Assembly (NCBI RefSeq): GCF_016342705.1
Contig: NZ_JAEINV010000002.1
Location: 1-64,000, forward strand
Origin: Lutibacter sp.
GTDB lineage: Bacteria; Bacteroidota; Bacteroidia; Flavobacteriales; Flavobacteriaceae
DNA: 64,000 nucleotides
Reading direction: 5' to 3'
A program made the position numbers and the translations under genes. A model generated the notes under the pieces. That model had not been told where the DNA came from. It saw nothing but the letters and a program-made list of their open reading frames with translations, and made no database searches. Positions 8,689-18,432 of the stretch are shown piece after piece; position 1 is the first letter of the stretch; each line of letters opens with the position of its first letter.

Positions 8689-11277
8689 ATGCATAAACAG
8701 CCAAAACTAACTAGATTCAACGAAAACGTATTATCTAAATACCAAATTTATAATAGTATTTTCATGACACTTCCGTTTGATACTATTTCAAAAACAGGTG
8801 TTTTATTACCGCTGTTTCATGACATTTGTGAAAATGGTTTTGCTCAAAAAAAGAATCCTATTGAAATTGTTGAAGAATTTTTTGAAGCCTATCAGCAAAA
8901 TCCATCGCAAGAAGAAAAAATAAATTTATTATTTCGTTTCATACAATACATTGAACGTCAGGTAGTTTTATTTGATGCTATTGAAGATGCTGCCTTTCCA
9001 ATTGTAAATAACATGGATGGAGTTGGAACCATGCGAAACACCAAAGAAACTGCCACACAAGAAAATAAAAAAGAAGCACTTAGAAAACATTTAGAAGACT
9101 TTAAAGTTAGAATAGTTTTAACTGCACATCCAACACAATTTTATCCAGGCGCAGTATTAGGAATTATTACAGATTTAGCAGAAGCTATTGAACAAAATGA
9201 TTTATTACTAATTAATAAATTATTAGCTCAGTTAGGAAAAACACCGTTTTTTAAACACGTAAAACCTTCTCCTTATGATGAGGCTGTTAGTTTAATTTGG
9301 TATCTAGAAAATGTATTTTATCACTCTGTTTCAGATACGTACAACTATATTCAAAGTAATATTTTTGACGGACAAAAAATGGATAACGACATTATTAACT
9401 TAGGCTTTTGGCCAGGTGGAGATAGAGATGGAAATCCGTTTGTTACTACAGAAATTACTTTAAACGTTGCAAAGCGTTTAAAACAAACCATACTTAAAAA
9501 TTATTATAGAGATATACGTATCTTAAAGAAACGTTTGACATTTAATGGTGTTGAACAGGCAATTACTGATTTAGAAAAATTGTTATTTGATAATAGTGTA
9601 AATCCAGACCTAAATACCATGTATTCTCTAGAAGAATTTATTGGGAAATTAGAGCAAATTAAACATACATTAATAACCAAACATGAATCGCTTTATTTAG
9701 AAGAAATCAATGATTTTATAAATAAAGTTCACTTATTTGGTTTCCATTTTGCAACGTTAGACATTAGACAAGATAGTAGAGTACATCACAATGTTTTTTC
9801 AGAAATAGTAACAACTTTAATAAATAGTGGGAATACAGTATTTCCTAAAAACTATTTAGAACTAACTGAAGATGAGCAAATTGAAATCCTATCTAAAGTA
9901 GAAGATTCTGTAGATATTTCAATTTTTGAAAATGAAATGGTTACTAAAACTTTGAGTTCTATTCGCGCAGTTAAATCTATACAAGAAAGTAACGGAGAAC
10001 GTGGAGCTAATAGATATATTATTAGCAATAACCAACAAGCTGTGAACGTTATGGAAACTTTTGCCATGTTTAATTTATGTGGTTTTAAACACCATATTAC
10101 GGCAGATATTATTCCGCTCTTTGAAACCATTAACGATTTAACAAATGCAGAAGGTGTCATGAATAAATTGTATTCTAACGAGGCTTATATGAAACATTTA
10201 GCTGAAAGAGGAAACAAACAAACCATTATGCTTGGTTTTTCTGATGGAACAAAAGATGGTGGTTATTTAATGGCTAACTGGGCAATTTTTAGAGCTAAGG
10301 AAAATTTAACTAAAATATCTAGAAATTACGGGATAAAAGTTATCTTTTTTGATGGACGTGGTGGACCTCCTGCACGTGGTGGAGGAAAAACACATCAATT
10401 CTATGCTTCTTTAGGTCCAACTATTGAAAATGAAGAAATTCAATTAACGGTTCAAGGACAAACTATTAGCTCAAATTTTGGAACACAAGATGCAGCTCAA
10501 TATAATATTGAACAGTTATTAAGTGCTGGAGTAGCAAATGAATTGTTTACAAACCCAAATCATATCATGACAAAAAATGATATTGAAATTATGGATAATT
10601 TGGCAACAACCAGTTACAAAGCATATTCAGATTTTAAAAATCATCCAAAATTTTTACCTTATTTAGAAAGAATGAGTACGCTTAAATATTACGCAAAAAC
10701 AAATATTGGTAGTCGCCCATCTAAACGTTCAAGCGGTGATGAGCTAAATTTTTCTGATTTAAGAGCAATTCCTTTTGTAGGTTCTTGGAGTCAGTTAAAA
10801 CAAAATGTCCCTGGTTTTTATGGTGTTGGAACTGCTTTAAAAAAATACGAAGATACTGGTGAGTTTGATAAGTTAAAGCACTTTTATAATAATTGTGATT
10901 TCTTTAAAACTTTAATAGGAAATAGTATGATGTCGCTTTCAAAATCCTTTTTTGAACTAACTCAATATATGGAGAAAGATGAAGAGTTTGGAGAATTTTG
11001 GAAAATTATTCATGAAGAATATGAAACATCAAAACGCTTAATTTTAAAATTAGCCGATTATACTGAATTAATGCAAAGCAACAAAGTTGGAAAAGCTTCC
11101 ATTGAAATCCGTGAGAATATTGTATTGCCATTAATTACAATTCAACAATATGCATTAATTAACATCCAACAACTTTCAAAAGATGAAAATGCAGATCCTG
11201 AATTAGTAAAAATATTTGAAAAAATGGTAACAAGATCTTTGTTTGGAAACATTAATGCAAGTAGAAATTCAGCTTAA
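8689..11277 (+). CDS. ppc: Phosphoenolpyruvate carboxylase
   Basis: 862 aa, within the family range. Carboxylates phosphoenolpyruvate with bicarbonate to oxaloacetate, an anaplerotic reaction feeding the citric acid cycle. Catalytic motif TAHPTQ holds the active His (H147). The glycine-rich FDGRGGPPARGGGKT around residue 553 corresponds to the GRGGxxGRGG active-site loop. WPGGDRDGNPFV near residue 243 is the substrate-binding motif. The protein lacks part of the N-terminus seen in enterobacterial enzymes, as is usual for the Bacteroidetes branch. The DinB-like gene starts 3 nt after the stop, so the two are cotranscribed. Confidence 0.96.
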   Translation: MHKQPKLTRFNENVLSKYQIYNSIFMTLPFDTISKTGVLLPLFHDICENGFAQKKNPIEIVEEFFEAYQQNPSQEEKINLLFRFIQYIERQVVLFDAIEDAAFPIVNNMDGVGTMRNTKETATQENKKEALRKHLEDFKVRIVLTAHPTQFYPGAVLGIITDLAEAIEQNDLLLINKLLAQLGKTPFFKHVKPSPYDEAVSLIWYLENVFYHSVSDTYNYIQSNIFDGQKMDNDIINLGFWPGGDRDGNPFVTTEITLNVAKRLKQTILKNYYRDIRILKKRLTFNGVEQAITDLEKLLFDNSVNPDLNTMYSLEEFIGKLEQIKHTLITKHESLYLEEINDFINKVHLFGFHFATLDIRQDSRVHHNVFSEIVTTLINSGNTVFPKNYLELTEDEQIEILSKVEDSVDISIFENEMVTKTLSSIRAVKSIQESNGERGANRYIISNNQQAVNVMETFAMFNLCGFKHHITADIIPLFETINDLTNAEGVMNKLYSNEAYMKHLAERGNKQTIMLGFSDGTKDGGYLMANWAIFRAKENLTKISRNYGIKVIFFDGRGGPPARGGGKTHQFYASLGPTIENEEIQLTVQGQTISSNFGTQDAAQYNIEQLLSAGVANELFTNPNHIMTKNDIEIMDNLATTSYKAYSDFKNHPKFLPYLERMSTLKYYAKTNIGSRPSKRSSGDELNFSDLRAIPFVGSWSQLKQNVPGFYGVGTALKKYEDTGEFDKLKHFYNNCDFFKTLIGNSMMSLSKSFFELTQYMEKDEEFGEFWKIIHEEYETSKRLILKLADYTELMQSNKVGKASIEIRENIVLPLITIQQYALINIQQLSKDENADPELVKIFEKMVTRSLFGNINASRNSA

Positions 11278-11280
11278 ATT

Positions 11281-11796
11281 ATGACAACATTACAAGTAAA
11301 CGAAAATGAATATGCGCCTTTTTATAAAAATTATATTAAGGCTTTAGGAACAGCAGACTTGTTTGAAACTTTACATAAATCTTCAGAAGATTTATTAATA
11401 ACAATTAAACATTTACCTGAAGAAAAACTAATGTACAGCTATCAGGAAGGGAAATGGACAATTAAAGAACTTGTTCAGCATATAATTGATGCCGAACGAG
11501 TTTTAAGCTATAGAGCATTACGTTTTTCCAGAAATGACGCAACAGACTTACCTGGTTTTAATGAAGATTGGTATGTTGCAAACTCCAATGGAAACAATAG
11601 AAGTATTGAAGATTTATTAACTGAGTTTTCTTTTGTTAGAAACTCAACTATTCAACTTTTGAAAAGCTTTACAGATGAAATGTTTGAATTTACAGGATCT
11701 ATTGATGGTAGTGACATGTCAGTTAGAGCTTTAGCATTTATTATTGCTGGCCATCAAATGCATCATTTAAAGGTTATTAAAGAAAAATATTTATAA
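11281..11796 (+). CDS. DinB/YfiT-like four-helix metal-binding protein
   Basis: 171 aa. The pattern matches the DinB-like superfamily of four-helix bundles that bind a divalent metal through three histidines. EGKWTIKELVQHIIDAERV supplies H67 and the C-terminal AGHQMHHLK supplies H158 and H161 or H162. Members act as bacillithiol-type or other thiol transferases or have unknown hydrolase roles; no substrate can be assigned here. It starts 3 nt after ppc, which does not by itself explain its function. Confidence 0.82.
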   Translation: MTTLQVNENEYAPFYKNYIKALGTADLFETLHKSSEDLLITIKHLPEEKLMYSYQEGKWTIKELVQHIIDAERVLSYRALRFSRNDATDLPGFNEDWYVANSNGNNRSIEDLLTEFSFVRNSTIQLLKSFTDEMFEFTGSIDGSDMSVRALAFIIAGHQMHHLKVIKEKYL

Positions 11797-11818
11797 ATAT
11801 TTCACATAGAAATAGCTG

Positions 11819-11849
11819 TAAAATTCTCCATTATCCTTCACGAATTTTA
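11819..11849. terminator. Candidate weak terminator between convergent genes
   Basis: TAAAATTC (11819-11826) and GAATTTTA (11842-11849) can pair as an 8-bp AT-rich stem with a 15-nt loop, followed by T-rich DNA. It lies between the convergent DinB-like and response-regulator genes. The stem is weak. Confidence 0.3.
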
Positions 11850-11867
11850 TTTTATTTTGTAAAATAT

Positions 11868-12518
11868 TTACAACGTTAAAATTGTTTTTTTATTTAAAAT
11901 AGCCCAAGAAGATAATGAATTTAACTCACTTTTTAAATTTAATTTATTGATAATATTACTACGGTGTTTTTCAACAGTTCTCACCGAAACACCTAATCCA
12001 TCTGCAATTGAATTTGTTGGAATTTGTTCTGCAATTTGTTTTAAAATAGTTACTTCTGAAGGCGTTAATGATTTTAACTGCTGTAGCTTTTTACTTTTAT
12101 GTTGTACAAAACCTTTTTCAAAAGAAGTACTAAAATAAATTTTATTTTCAAGTACTGCTTTTATGCACTTTTTTATTTCAGTAAAGGAATCTTCTTTTAG
12201 CAAATAGCCATTAATATGAAGCGCTTTTGCTTGCATTACATAATCGGCTTCTTTATGAAAAGAATGTATGATAAATTTTGTAGCCACATTTTTTTCTTTA
12301 GCCGATTTTATTACTTCTAGCCCTGTTAAAAAAGGCATATCAATATCTAAAATTGCCAATGTTGGCTCCAATTTTAATATGAGGTTTAAAGCTTCAATTC
12401 CATTTTGGGCTTGCCCAATAACTTTATAACCATTTGATTCTAATTCTTCATAAAAGCCTTTTAAAATCATGGGATGATCATCCGCTATTAATATAGAAAT
12501 ATTTTTCTCTTTTTTCAT
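11868..12518 (-). CDS. NarL/LuxR-family response regulator
   Basis: 216 aa. An N-terminal receiver domain (about residues 8-125) has the acidic pair in ADDHP and the likely phospho-acceptor D58 in LDIDMP. A C-terminal LuxR-type helix-turn-helix (about 148-205) is recognisable from LTPSEVTILKQIAEQIPTNS and VRTVEKHRSNII. It starts immediately after the stop of the histidine kinase gene with no gap, so the pair is translated from one message. Target genes cannot be read from the sequence. Confidence 0.93.
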   Translation of the reverse strand: MKKEKNISILIADDHPMILKGFYEELESNGYKVIGQAQNGIEALNLILKLEPTLAILDIDMPFLTGLEVIKSAKEKNVATKFIIHSFHKEADYVMQAKALHINGYLLKEDSFTEIKKCIKAVLENKIYFSTSFEKGFVQHKSKKLQQLKSLTPSEVTILKQIAEQIPTNSIADGLGVSVRTVEKHRSNIINKLNLKSELNSLSSWAILNKKTILTL

Positions 12519-14531
12519 TTAAATGGGAATTACTAATTGAATGATAGTTCCTTTCTTAAGTTGGGTACTAATTTCTAATTTCGATTTTATTATTTTTGAA
12601 CGCTCCTTCAGTGTTTTCATTCCTAAACTAATAATATTACTTCGCTCTAAATCAAATCCTTTTCCATTATCTTTCATTATAAGCACTATTTCTTTTTCTC
12701 TTTTTTCAATAGTGATATAAGCCGCTTTTGCATTTGCATGTTTTACAATATTACTTAAAACTTCCTGCATAATTCTATATAAATGAAGCGTGTTTTCAGT
12801 AGTTAACAGATTGTCTATATTTTCAATTTCATTGGTGAAAAAGATATTAGTATGGCTATCTACCTCATTAATCATAGAAATAATTGCATTTGTAATTCCC
12901 AAACCTTCAATTACTGGCGGATGCAAACCACGGGAAATGGTCCTTAATTCTTCCAATGTATTTTCAGAAAGTGAAACTAGCTCACTGTTTTTAACCATCT
13001 TAGATTTTTTGGTTAATAACATTAATTTTTGTCCAACACTATCATGAAGTTCTCTGGCTACTCTAGTACGTTCATTTTCTTGTGCGGCTATTAAATTTTG
13101 CGAAAAGGACTCCTGAAGTTTTTGTTCTCTTCTGGCATTGTTTCTAGATCTAAATAATATAATAAATATAAAAATGGAAATAAGCCCAGCACCACCAAAA
13201 ATCATTATTTGAGTTTTCACTTTGCTTATTTCATTCAACAATGTAATATCCTTCTCTTGATTTTCAATTTTAAAGTCTCTTTTTTTGGCTTCAAAAACAG
13301 TTTGATAATAACTTAATGTATTTATTTTTTGAACACTTGATATGGAGTCTTTTAATGCATAGTAATTATTTAAATGAAAATAAGCTTCTGTTGTCTTTCC
13401 CAGTTTTTTATAAACTTTTGATAAAAAAAACTCTGCAATATAAATCTCTTCCGGTTTTTTTTTGCTTATTTTTTTTACTAAATGCTCTTCTGCAAGTTTT
13501 AATGCTTTTTGATAATCACCTTTTGCAAAAGCAATATTTTTTAAAACTTCTAAATAATCTTCATTATAGTCTTTGCTTGTATATAACGATTTATTTTTTT
13601 CAATTTCCAATAGGTATTTTTCAATTTCTTTAAGATTTCCATCTTCGGTATATGCAACAATTAATTTACACACTAAAATTGGACGTAAATATGCATCTGT
13701 GTTGGATTTTTCGTTAGCTTCAATAGCTAATAAAAGACTGGAAATACACTCTTTGGTTTTACCAATTTTCCTAAAATCTTCTGCAGAGTTGGTATATAAT
13801 GCTGTCAGGTTCCTATAACCGTTTATTTTTTTTGCTAAAACAATAGCCTCATTTCTTTCTTGTTCTGCAACTTCATAAAAAGCATTTTGACTGAATAAAA
13901 TAGATAATGAATTTTTAGCACTGATAATATTAAATGTATCTTTTAACTTTTGAAAAAGTAATTCAGCATCTTGTAATTTAAGAGACGCATCAGAAAAATT
14001 ACCAATATCTGTATATGCGTAGCCCATATATAAGTTCACCAAGGCCAATAATCTTTCATTTTTAGATTGTTCGGCATATTTTCTGGCCAACCCATAATTA
14101 GTTATTGCAACATTAAACTCATTTAAAAAATAATAACTATCTGCACCATTTAAGTATAACTGAGCTAATGCATTCTCATTTTTAATTTTTGCTTTTTTAT
14201 CAATAAAACTTTTAAACAAGCCTAACCCTTCTTCTGGAGTTCTAACAATGTTGTTATAATAATAGATGAGATTGGCTGTTTGAACAGTTGACAAATTAAT
14301 TGAATCTAACTGCAAAGCATAAGAAATAGTTTCTCTGACTATAGAATCATACTTAAAATTTGAATTGTACTCGGTAAGTTTTGTTAAACTATCTAACCAT
14401 TTTAAACGTTCCCCTTTTTTGGAATTCTTTACTTTGAGTTTTACGTTACCTATTTCCGTTTTTAACTTAGTTTCTTGAGAAACCATTACAATACTGAAAA
14501 TAAAAAAATAAATTATTAGGGACTGTTTCAT
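12519..14531 (-). CDS. TPR-containing sensor histidine kinase (HisKA_3 family)
   Basis: 670 aa. A signal peptide ending VMVSQE precedes about 400 residues of helical repeats typical of TPR units (for example ALAQLYLNGADSYYFLNEF). A coiled-coil segment and one membrane helix (about 441-461, IMIFGGAGLISIFIFIILF) follow. The cytoplasmic kinase core has the DesK/NarX-type H-box ERTRVARELHDSVGQKL with H496 as phospho-acceptor, and the ATPase motif DNGKGFD. The TPR part would lie in the periplasm and sense an unknown signal. The partner regulator follows directly. Confidence 0.92.
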   Translation of the reverse strand: MKQSLIIYFFIFSIVMVSQETKLKTEIGNVKLKVKNSKKGERLKWLDSLTKLTEYNSNFKYDSIVRETISYALQLDSINLSTVQTANLIYYYNNIVRTPEEGLGLFKSFIDKKAKIKNENALAQLYLNGADSYYFLNEFNVAITNYGLARKYAEQSKNERLLALVNLYMGYAYTDIGNFSDASLKLQDAELLFQKLKDTFNIISAKNSLSILFSQNAFYEVAEQERNEAIVLAKKINGYRNLTALYTNSAEDFRKIGKTKECISSLLLAIEANEKSNTDAYLRPILVCKLIVAYTEDGNLKEIEKYLLEIEKNKSLYTSKDYNEDYLEVLKNIAFAKGDYQKALKLAEEHLVKKISKKKPEEIYIAEFFLSKVYKKLGKTTEAYFHLNNYYALKDSISSVQKINTLSYYQTVFEAKKRDFKIENQEKDITLLNEISKVKTQIMIFGGAGLISIFIFIILFRSRNNARREQKLQESFSQNLIAAQENERTRVARELHDSVGQKLMLLTKKSKMVKNSELVSLSENTLEELRTISRGLHPPVIEGLGITNAIISMINEVDSHTNIFFTNEIENIDNLLTTENTLHLYRIMQEVLSNIVKHANAKAAYITIEKREKEIVLIMKDNGKGFDLERSNIISLGMKTLKERSKIIKSKLEISTQLKKGTIIQLVIPI

Positions 14532-14603
14532 GAAATATTTTAAAAGTATATTTGATTTTATATATTAAATATACCGTTTTAAAAATAACATTTATTTTTT
14601 AGA

Positions 14604-14804
14604 TTAATCTCCTTTATCTAAAAAGAAAATTTCATTTACACTTTTATTAAATATTTTAGAAATTTTTAACGCTAAAACTGTTGAAGGAACGTATTTATTT
14701 AACTCCATTGCATTTACCGTTTGACGGCTAACACTTATCATTTCAGCTAATTTTGCTTGTGTAATATTATGTATTGCGCGTTCTACCTTTATATTATTCT
14801 TCAT
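14604..14804 (-). CDS. Small XRE/Cro-type DNA-binding protein
   Basis: 66 aa, consisting only of a helix-turn-helix domain of the short YozG-like type. The recognition region is TQAKLAEMISVSRQTVNAME (residues 18-37). Such short regulators often sit with a small membrane protein or control a single neighbour, but no such partner is present. It ends 72 nt before the histidine kinase start on the same strand and diverges from the penicillin acylase gene. Confidence 0.88.
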   Translation of the reverse strand: MKNNIKVERAIHNITQAKLAEMISVSRQTVNAMELNKYVPSTVLALKISKIFNKSVNEIFFLDKGD

Positions 14805-14932
14805 TTCTAATTATTCATTTTGCTTTTAATACTCTAAAAACGTACTTCTAAATAATTATAATATTATTATAAACTTTTAAGAAAGCATTAAATGTAAAGT
14901 AATTATTACTTTTAGACAAATATTTTTTACTA

Positions 14933-14950
14933 TTATGTTTCGTAACATAA
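14933..14950. promoter_or_regulatory. LacI-type operator candidate upstream of the acylase-regulator operon
   Basis: TTATGTTTCGTAACATAA is an 18-bp inverted repeat with a central CG and a single mismatched pair (positions 8 and 11). A central CpG is the hallmark of LacI/PurR-family operators. It ends 7 nt before the -7 box at 14958 and so covers the -33 region, where a repressor would block transcription. The regulator gene is the second gene of this operon, so autoregulation is likely. Confidence 0.55.
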
Positions 14951-14957
14951 AAAATAT

Positions 14958-14965
14958 TATATTTG
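14958..14965 (+). promoter_or_regulatory. -7 promoter box of the acylase-regulator operon
   Basis: TATATTTG fits TAnnTTTG and lies 27 nt upstream of the ATG at 14993. No clear -33 TTG is visible, because the operator-like palindrome occupies that region. Confidence 0.5.
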
Positions 14966-14992
14966 AACTAACTAAAAAATCATACATATTAA

Positions 14993-17377
14993 ATGCGAAT
15001 TCTTAAAAAGGTTTTCATATCAATTGTAGTAATTTCACTACTAATTTTTGCTGCAATTTGGATTTATTTCAATAGCCTAAAACCAAACTATGCAGGCGAA
15101 ATAAAATTGCAAAATATTGATAATGAAACCACTGTATATTTTGATGATTTTGGAATTCCCCATATTTATGCACAAAGCCAAGAAGATGCTTTAACTGCCT
15201 TAGGGTACGTTCATGCCCAAGATAGATTGTTTCAAATGGAGTTGATGAGGCGCATTGCTCCGGCCAGACTTTCGGAGATTTTTGGCAAAGACATGCTTAA
15301 AAACGATCTGTTTTTTGCAAAACTAGGTATTGATGAAGTTTCAAAAAGAACTATTGAAAAATTAGATAAAAACAGCCCAACATACAAACTAAGTACAGCC
15401 TATTTAAATGGTGTTAATCAGTTTATTGAAAATGGCCCAACACCAATAGAGTTCACTTTAATTGGTATTAAAAAACAAAAATATACACTAAATGACATGT
15501 ACAATATACTTGGATATATGTCTTTTAGTTTTGCAATGGCTCAAAAAACCGATCCATTATTATCTGTAATTCAACAAAAATTAGGTGAAAATTATTTGAA
15601 AGAATTAAATATAGATAGTACTCCAAATTCAACGTTTATAAAAAATTCTAAATCAAGTTTAGCAAGTTTAGAAAATATGATAGCTCAAGCTACAGAAGTT
15701 TTGCAAAAAACTCCAATCCCACCATTTATTGGTAGTAATAGCTGGGTGGTTTCGCCCAATAAAACTGCAAATGGAAAAGTGATTTTTGCCAACGATCCTC
15801 ATATTGGTTTTTCACAACCTTCCGTTTGGTACGAAGCACATATTTCCACTCCAAATTATGAAATGTATGGCTATCATATTGCAGGTATTGCCTTTCCTCT
15901 TTTGGGTCATAACAGAAACTACGCGTACGGTTTAACAATGTTTGAAAACGATGACATTGACTTTTATCAAGAAGAAAACAATCCTACAAATAGCAATCAA
16001 TATAAAACTTCTGAAGGCTATTTAAATTATAAAACAACCTCTAAAACTATAAAAGTTAAAGATGAAAATGACGTAGTTGTTGAAGTAAAATCTACCAATC
16101 ACGGGCCATTAATGAACAATACTATTGAGACAGTTACACAAACAGAACCTATAGCAATGTCTTGGATTTATACAAAATTTGACAATGATGCGCTGGAAGC
16201 TTTGTATACCATTTCCCGAGCAAAAAAAATGGCAGATGTTAAGAAAGGTGTTTCCATGATACACGCTCCAGGATTAAATATTATGTATGGTGATGCCGAA
16301 GGAAATATTGCTTGGTGGGCAGCTGGAAAGCTCTATAAATTAAAATCTAATGCCAATAGAAAACTTATTTTAAATGGCGCTTCTGGCGAAGATGATATTC
16401 AATCATATTTAGATTTTGACCAGAACCCAATGGCGGAAAACCCTTCTTGGAATTACGTATACTCCGCTAACAATCAACCAGATAGTATTGCTGATATTTT
16501 ATATCCTGGTTATTATTTACCAGAAGATAGAGCTAAAAGAATTGTTCAATTACTAGCGCCTAAAAATAATTGGACAAAAGAAACAATGAGTGAAATGATT
16601 AATGATAATACATCCGCCGTTTCTTCAGAAATCATTAAGCAGTTTACAACCATCATGGATTGTAATTCATTTACAAAAAATGAACAAAGCGCCATTGATA
16701 TTTTGCAGCTTTGGGACGGATCTAACACCATAGAAAATGTTGCTCCCACAATTTATAATAAATGGATTTACCTATATTTAAAAAACACTTTTGAAGATGA
16801 ATTGGGTGAAAAATTATTCCACCAACTTAATGCAACACACGTAATGAGAAGAATGATTGCCGCCCAAATAAAAAAAGAACATTCAATTTGGTGGGATGAC
16901 GTAAATACTAAGAACAAAAAAGAAACAAGAAAAGAAATTTTAACAAAATCTTTTACCCAAGCAATAAATTCATTAGAAAAACAACTTGGCAGTAATATTA
17001 TAGGTTGGAATTGGGGAAAAGTTCATACCTTAGAGCATCCGCACCCAATTGGGACAATATCTTACTTAAAAAAATATTTTAATGTAGGACCTTTTCCTAT
17101 GAATGGTGCTAGAGAAGTTATTGACAATAGAATTTTTGAATATGATGACACTGGGCTATACAAAGTTATGGCAGGACCTTCAACAAGAAGAATTATAGAT
17201 TTTTCGGATATTGAAAACAGTTTAAGTATTCTGCCAACAGGTCAATCTGGAAATCCATTTAGTAAACATTTTAAAGATCAAGTTGAAATGTTTAACAAAG
17301 GAGAATTCCGAAAAATGAAAATGAATAAAGAAGAAATTATTTCAACATCAACTAAACTAACTATTTTACCAAAATAA
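14993..17377 (+). CDS. Penicillin acylase-family N-terminal nucleophile amidase
   Basis: 794 aa, the usual precursor length. A membrane anchor or signal helix (about residues 7-25) places it in the periplasm. An alpha-chain region with GYVHAQDRLFQMELMRR (71-87) is followed by a linker and the cleavage site G247/S248 in PFIGSNSWVVS. S248 would become the N-terminal nucleophile after self-processing, and NDPH downstream matches the family. Substrates in this family include penicillins, N-acyl homoserine lactones and acyl-amino acids, and none can be chosen here. The stop overlaps the start of the LacI-type gene by one base (TAATG), so translation is coupled. Confidence 0.9.
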   Translation: MRILKKVFISIVVISLLIFAAIWIYFNSLKPNYAGEIKLQNIDNETTVYFDDFGIPHIYAQSQEDALTALGYVHAQDRLFQMELMRRIAPARLSEIFGKDMLKNDLFFAKLGIDEVSKRTIEKLDKNSPTYKLSTAYLNGVNQFIENGPTPIEFTLIGIKKQKYTLNDMYNILGYMSFSFAMAQKTDPLLSVIQQKLGENYLKELNIDSTPNSTFIKNSKSSLASLENMIAQATEVLQKTPIPPFIGSNSWVVSPNKTANGKVIFANDPHIGFSQPSVWYEAHISTPNYEMYGYHIAGIAFPLLGHNRNYAYGLTMFENDDIDFYQEENNPTNSNQYKTSEGYLNYKTTSKTIKVKDENDVVVEVKSTNHGPLMNNTIETVTQTEPIAMSWIYTKFDNDALEALYTISRAKKMADVKKGVSMIHAPGLNIMYGDAEGNIAWWAAGKLYKLKSNANRKLILNGASGEDDIQSYLDFDQNPMAENPSWNYVYSANNQPDSIADILYPGYYLPEDRAKRIVQLLAPKNNWTKETMSEMINDNTSAVSSEIIKQFTTIMDCNSFTKNEQSAIDILQLWDGSNTIENVAPTIYNKWIYLYLKNTFEDELGEKLFHQLNATHVMRRMIAAQIKKEHSIWWDDVNTKNKKETRKEILTKSFTQAINSLEKQLGSNIIGWNWGKVHTLEHPHPIGTISYLKKYFNVGPFPMNGAREVIDNRIFEYDDTGLYKVMAGPSTRRIIDFSDIENSLSILPTGQSGNPFSKHFKDQVEMFNKGEFRKMKMNKEEIISTSTKLTILPK

Positions 17378-18411
17378 TGAGTAAGAGAATAACCATAAAA
17401 CAAATTGCACAAGCGCTGCACGTTTCAATTTCTACTGTTTCAAAAGCTTTAAATGATAGCTATGAAATTAGTGATGAAACCAAGAAAAAAATACAAGAAT
17501 ATGCAAAGTTGCATAAGTATAAACCAAACACATTGGCTTTAAGTTTACAAAACAAAAAAACCAAAACTATTGGTATAATTATTCCAAATATTCTTACCTA
17601 CTATTTTGCCAGAGTTTTGCGTGGAATTGAAAAAGTTACTACAGAAAAAGGGTACAATATTATAACTTGTATTACCAACGAATCCTACAAAAAAGAGGTA
17701 GATACCATGCAAATGTTATCTAATGGAACCATTGATGGTTTTATAGCCTGTATGTCTGAAGAAACCTTAAAACTTCAAAAATATGATCATTTTCATGATA
17801 TTTTGGAAGAAGGAACACCTATTGTTTTATATGACAGAACTCATGCCGAAATAAATTGTGACAAAGTAGTTACTGACACCGTAAAAAGCGCTTATAAAGC
17901 AACTCGCTTTTTAATGAAATCAGGATGTAAAAACATTGCTTTAGTTTCAGTTTCAGAAGGCTTAAACGTTAGTGAATTTAGTGCTAAAGGCTATAGAAAA
18001 GCGCTTAAAAAATATGATTTCCCGATAAATGAAAATTTAATTATTCGTCAACATGATGAAACAAATTTAAAAGAACGAATCATTAAAATGCTAGACACTA
18101 ACAATGTAGATGGTATTTTTACCGTTGATGAAATTTCGGGAGCTATTACTATTCAAGCATTAGATGCTAAAAAAATGAAAATCCCAGAAGAAGTTTCTAT
18201 AATAGGTTTCACAAACGGGATGATATCGCGTTACAGCACTCCTCCATTAACAAGCGTAAATAGATTTGCGCATACCACTGGAGAAACTGCTGCGGCTAGA
18301 TTAATAGAAAAAATTGAAGAAAAAATTGAATTTGACGATATTAAAACTGAAATAATTAAAACAAAATTGGTTGAACGAGATTCAACAAAAAAATTGTTTA
18401 TAAAGTTTTAA
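17377..18411 (+). CDS. LacI-family transcriptional regulator
   Basis: 344 aa. The N-terminal helix-turn-helix ITIKQIAQALHVSISTVSKALN (about residues 4-25, including the hinge start) is typical of LacI/GalR, followed by a periplasmic-binding-protein-like effector domain (about 60-340). It is translationally coupled to the penicillin acylase gene and probably controls it through the palindrome at 14933-14950. Its effector is unknown. LacI-type proteins usually sense sugars or nucleosides, so it might also act on carbohydrate genes elsewhere in the window, but no matching operator was found there. Confidence 0.93.
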   Translation: MSKRITIKQIAQALHVSISTVSKALNDSYEISDETKKKIQEYAKLHKYKPNTLALSLQNKKTKTIGIIIPNILTYYFARVLRGIEKVTTEKGYNIITCITNESYKKEVDTMQMLSNGTIDGFIACMSEETLKLQKYDHFHDILEEGTPIVLYDRTHAEINCDKVVTDTVKSAYKATRFLMKSGCKNIALVSVSEGLNVSEFSAKGYRKALKKYDFPINENLIIRQHDETNLKERIIKMLDTNNVDGIFTVDEISGAITIQALDAKKMKIPEEVSIIGFTNGMISRYSTPPLTSVNRFAHTTGETAAARLIEKIEEKIEFDDIKTEIIKTKLVERDSTKKLFIKF

Positions 18412-18432
18412 AATTAAAAAAAACAAATTGCT

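Noticed and set aside
14933..14950. Shared operator with the susC palindrome at 33761-33774
   Set aside because: Both are CG-centred, but the half-sites (TTATGTTT versus CTATAA) differ, so one regulator for both is not supported.
16546..16749. Minus-strand frame inside the penicillin acylase gene
   Set aside because: It is antisense to a confident gene and has no supporting features.
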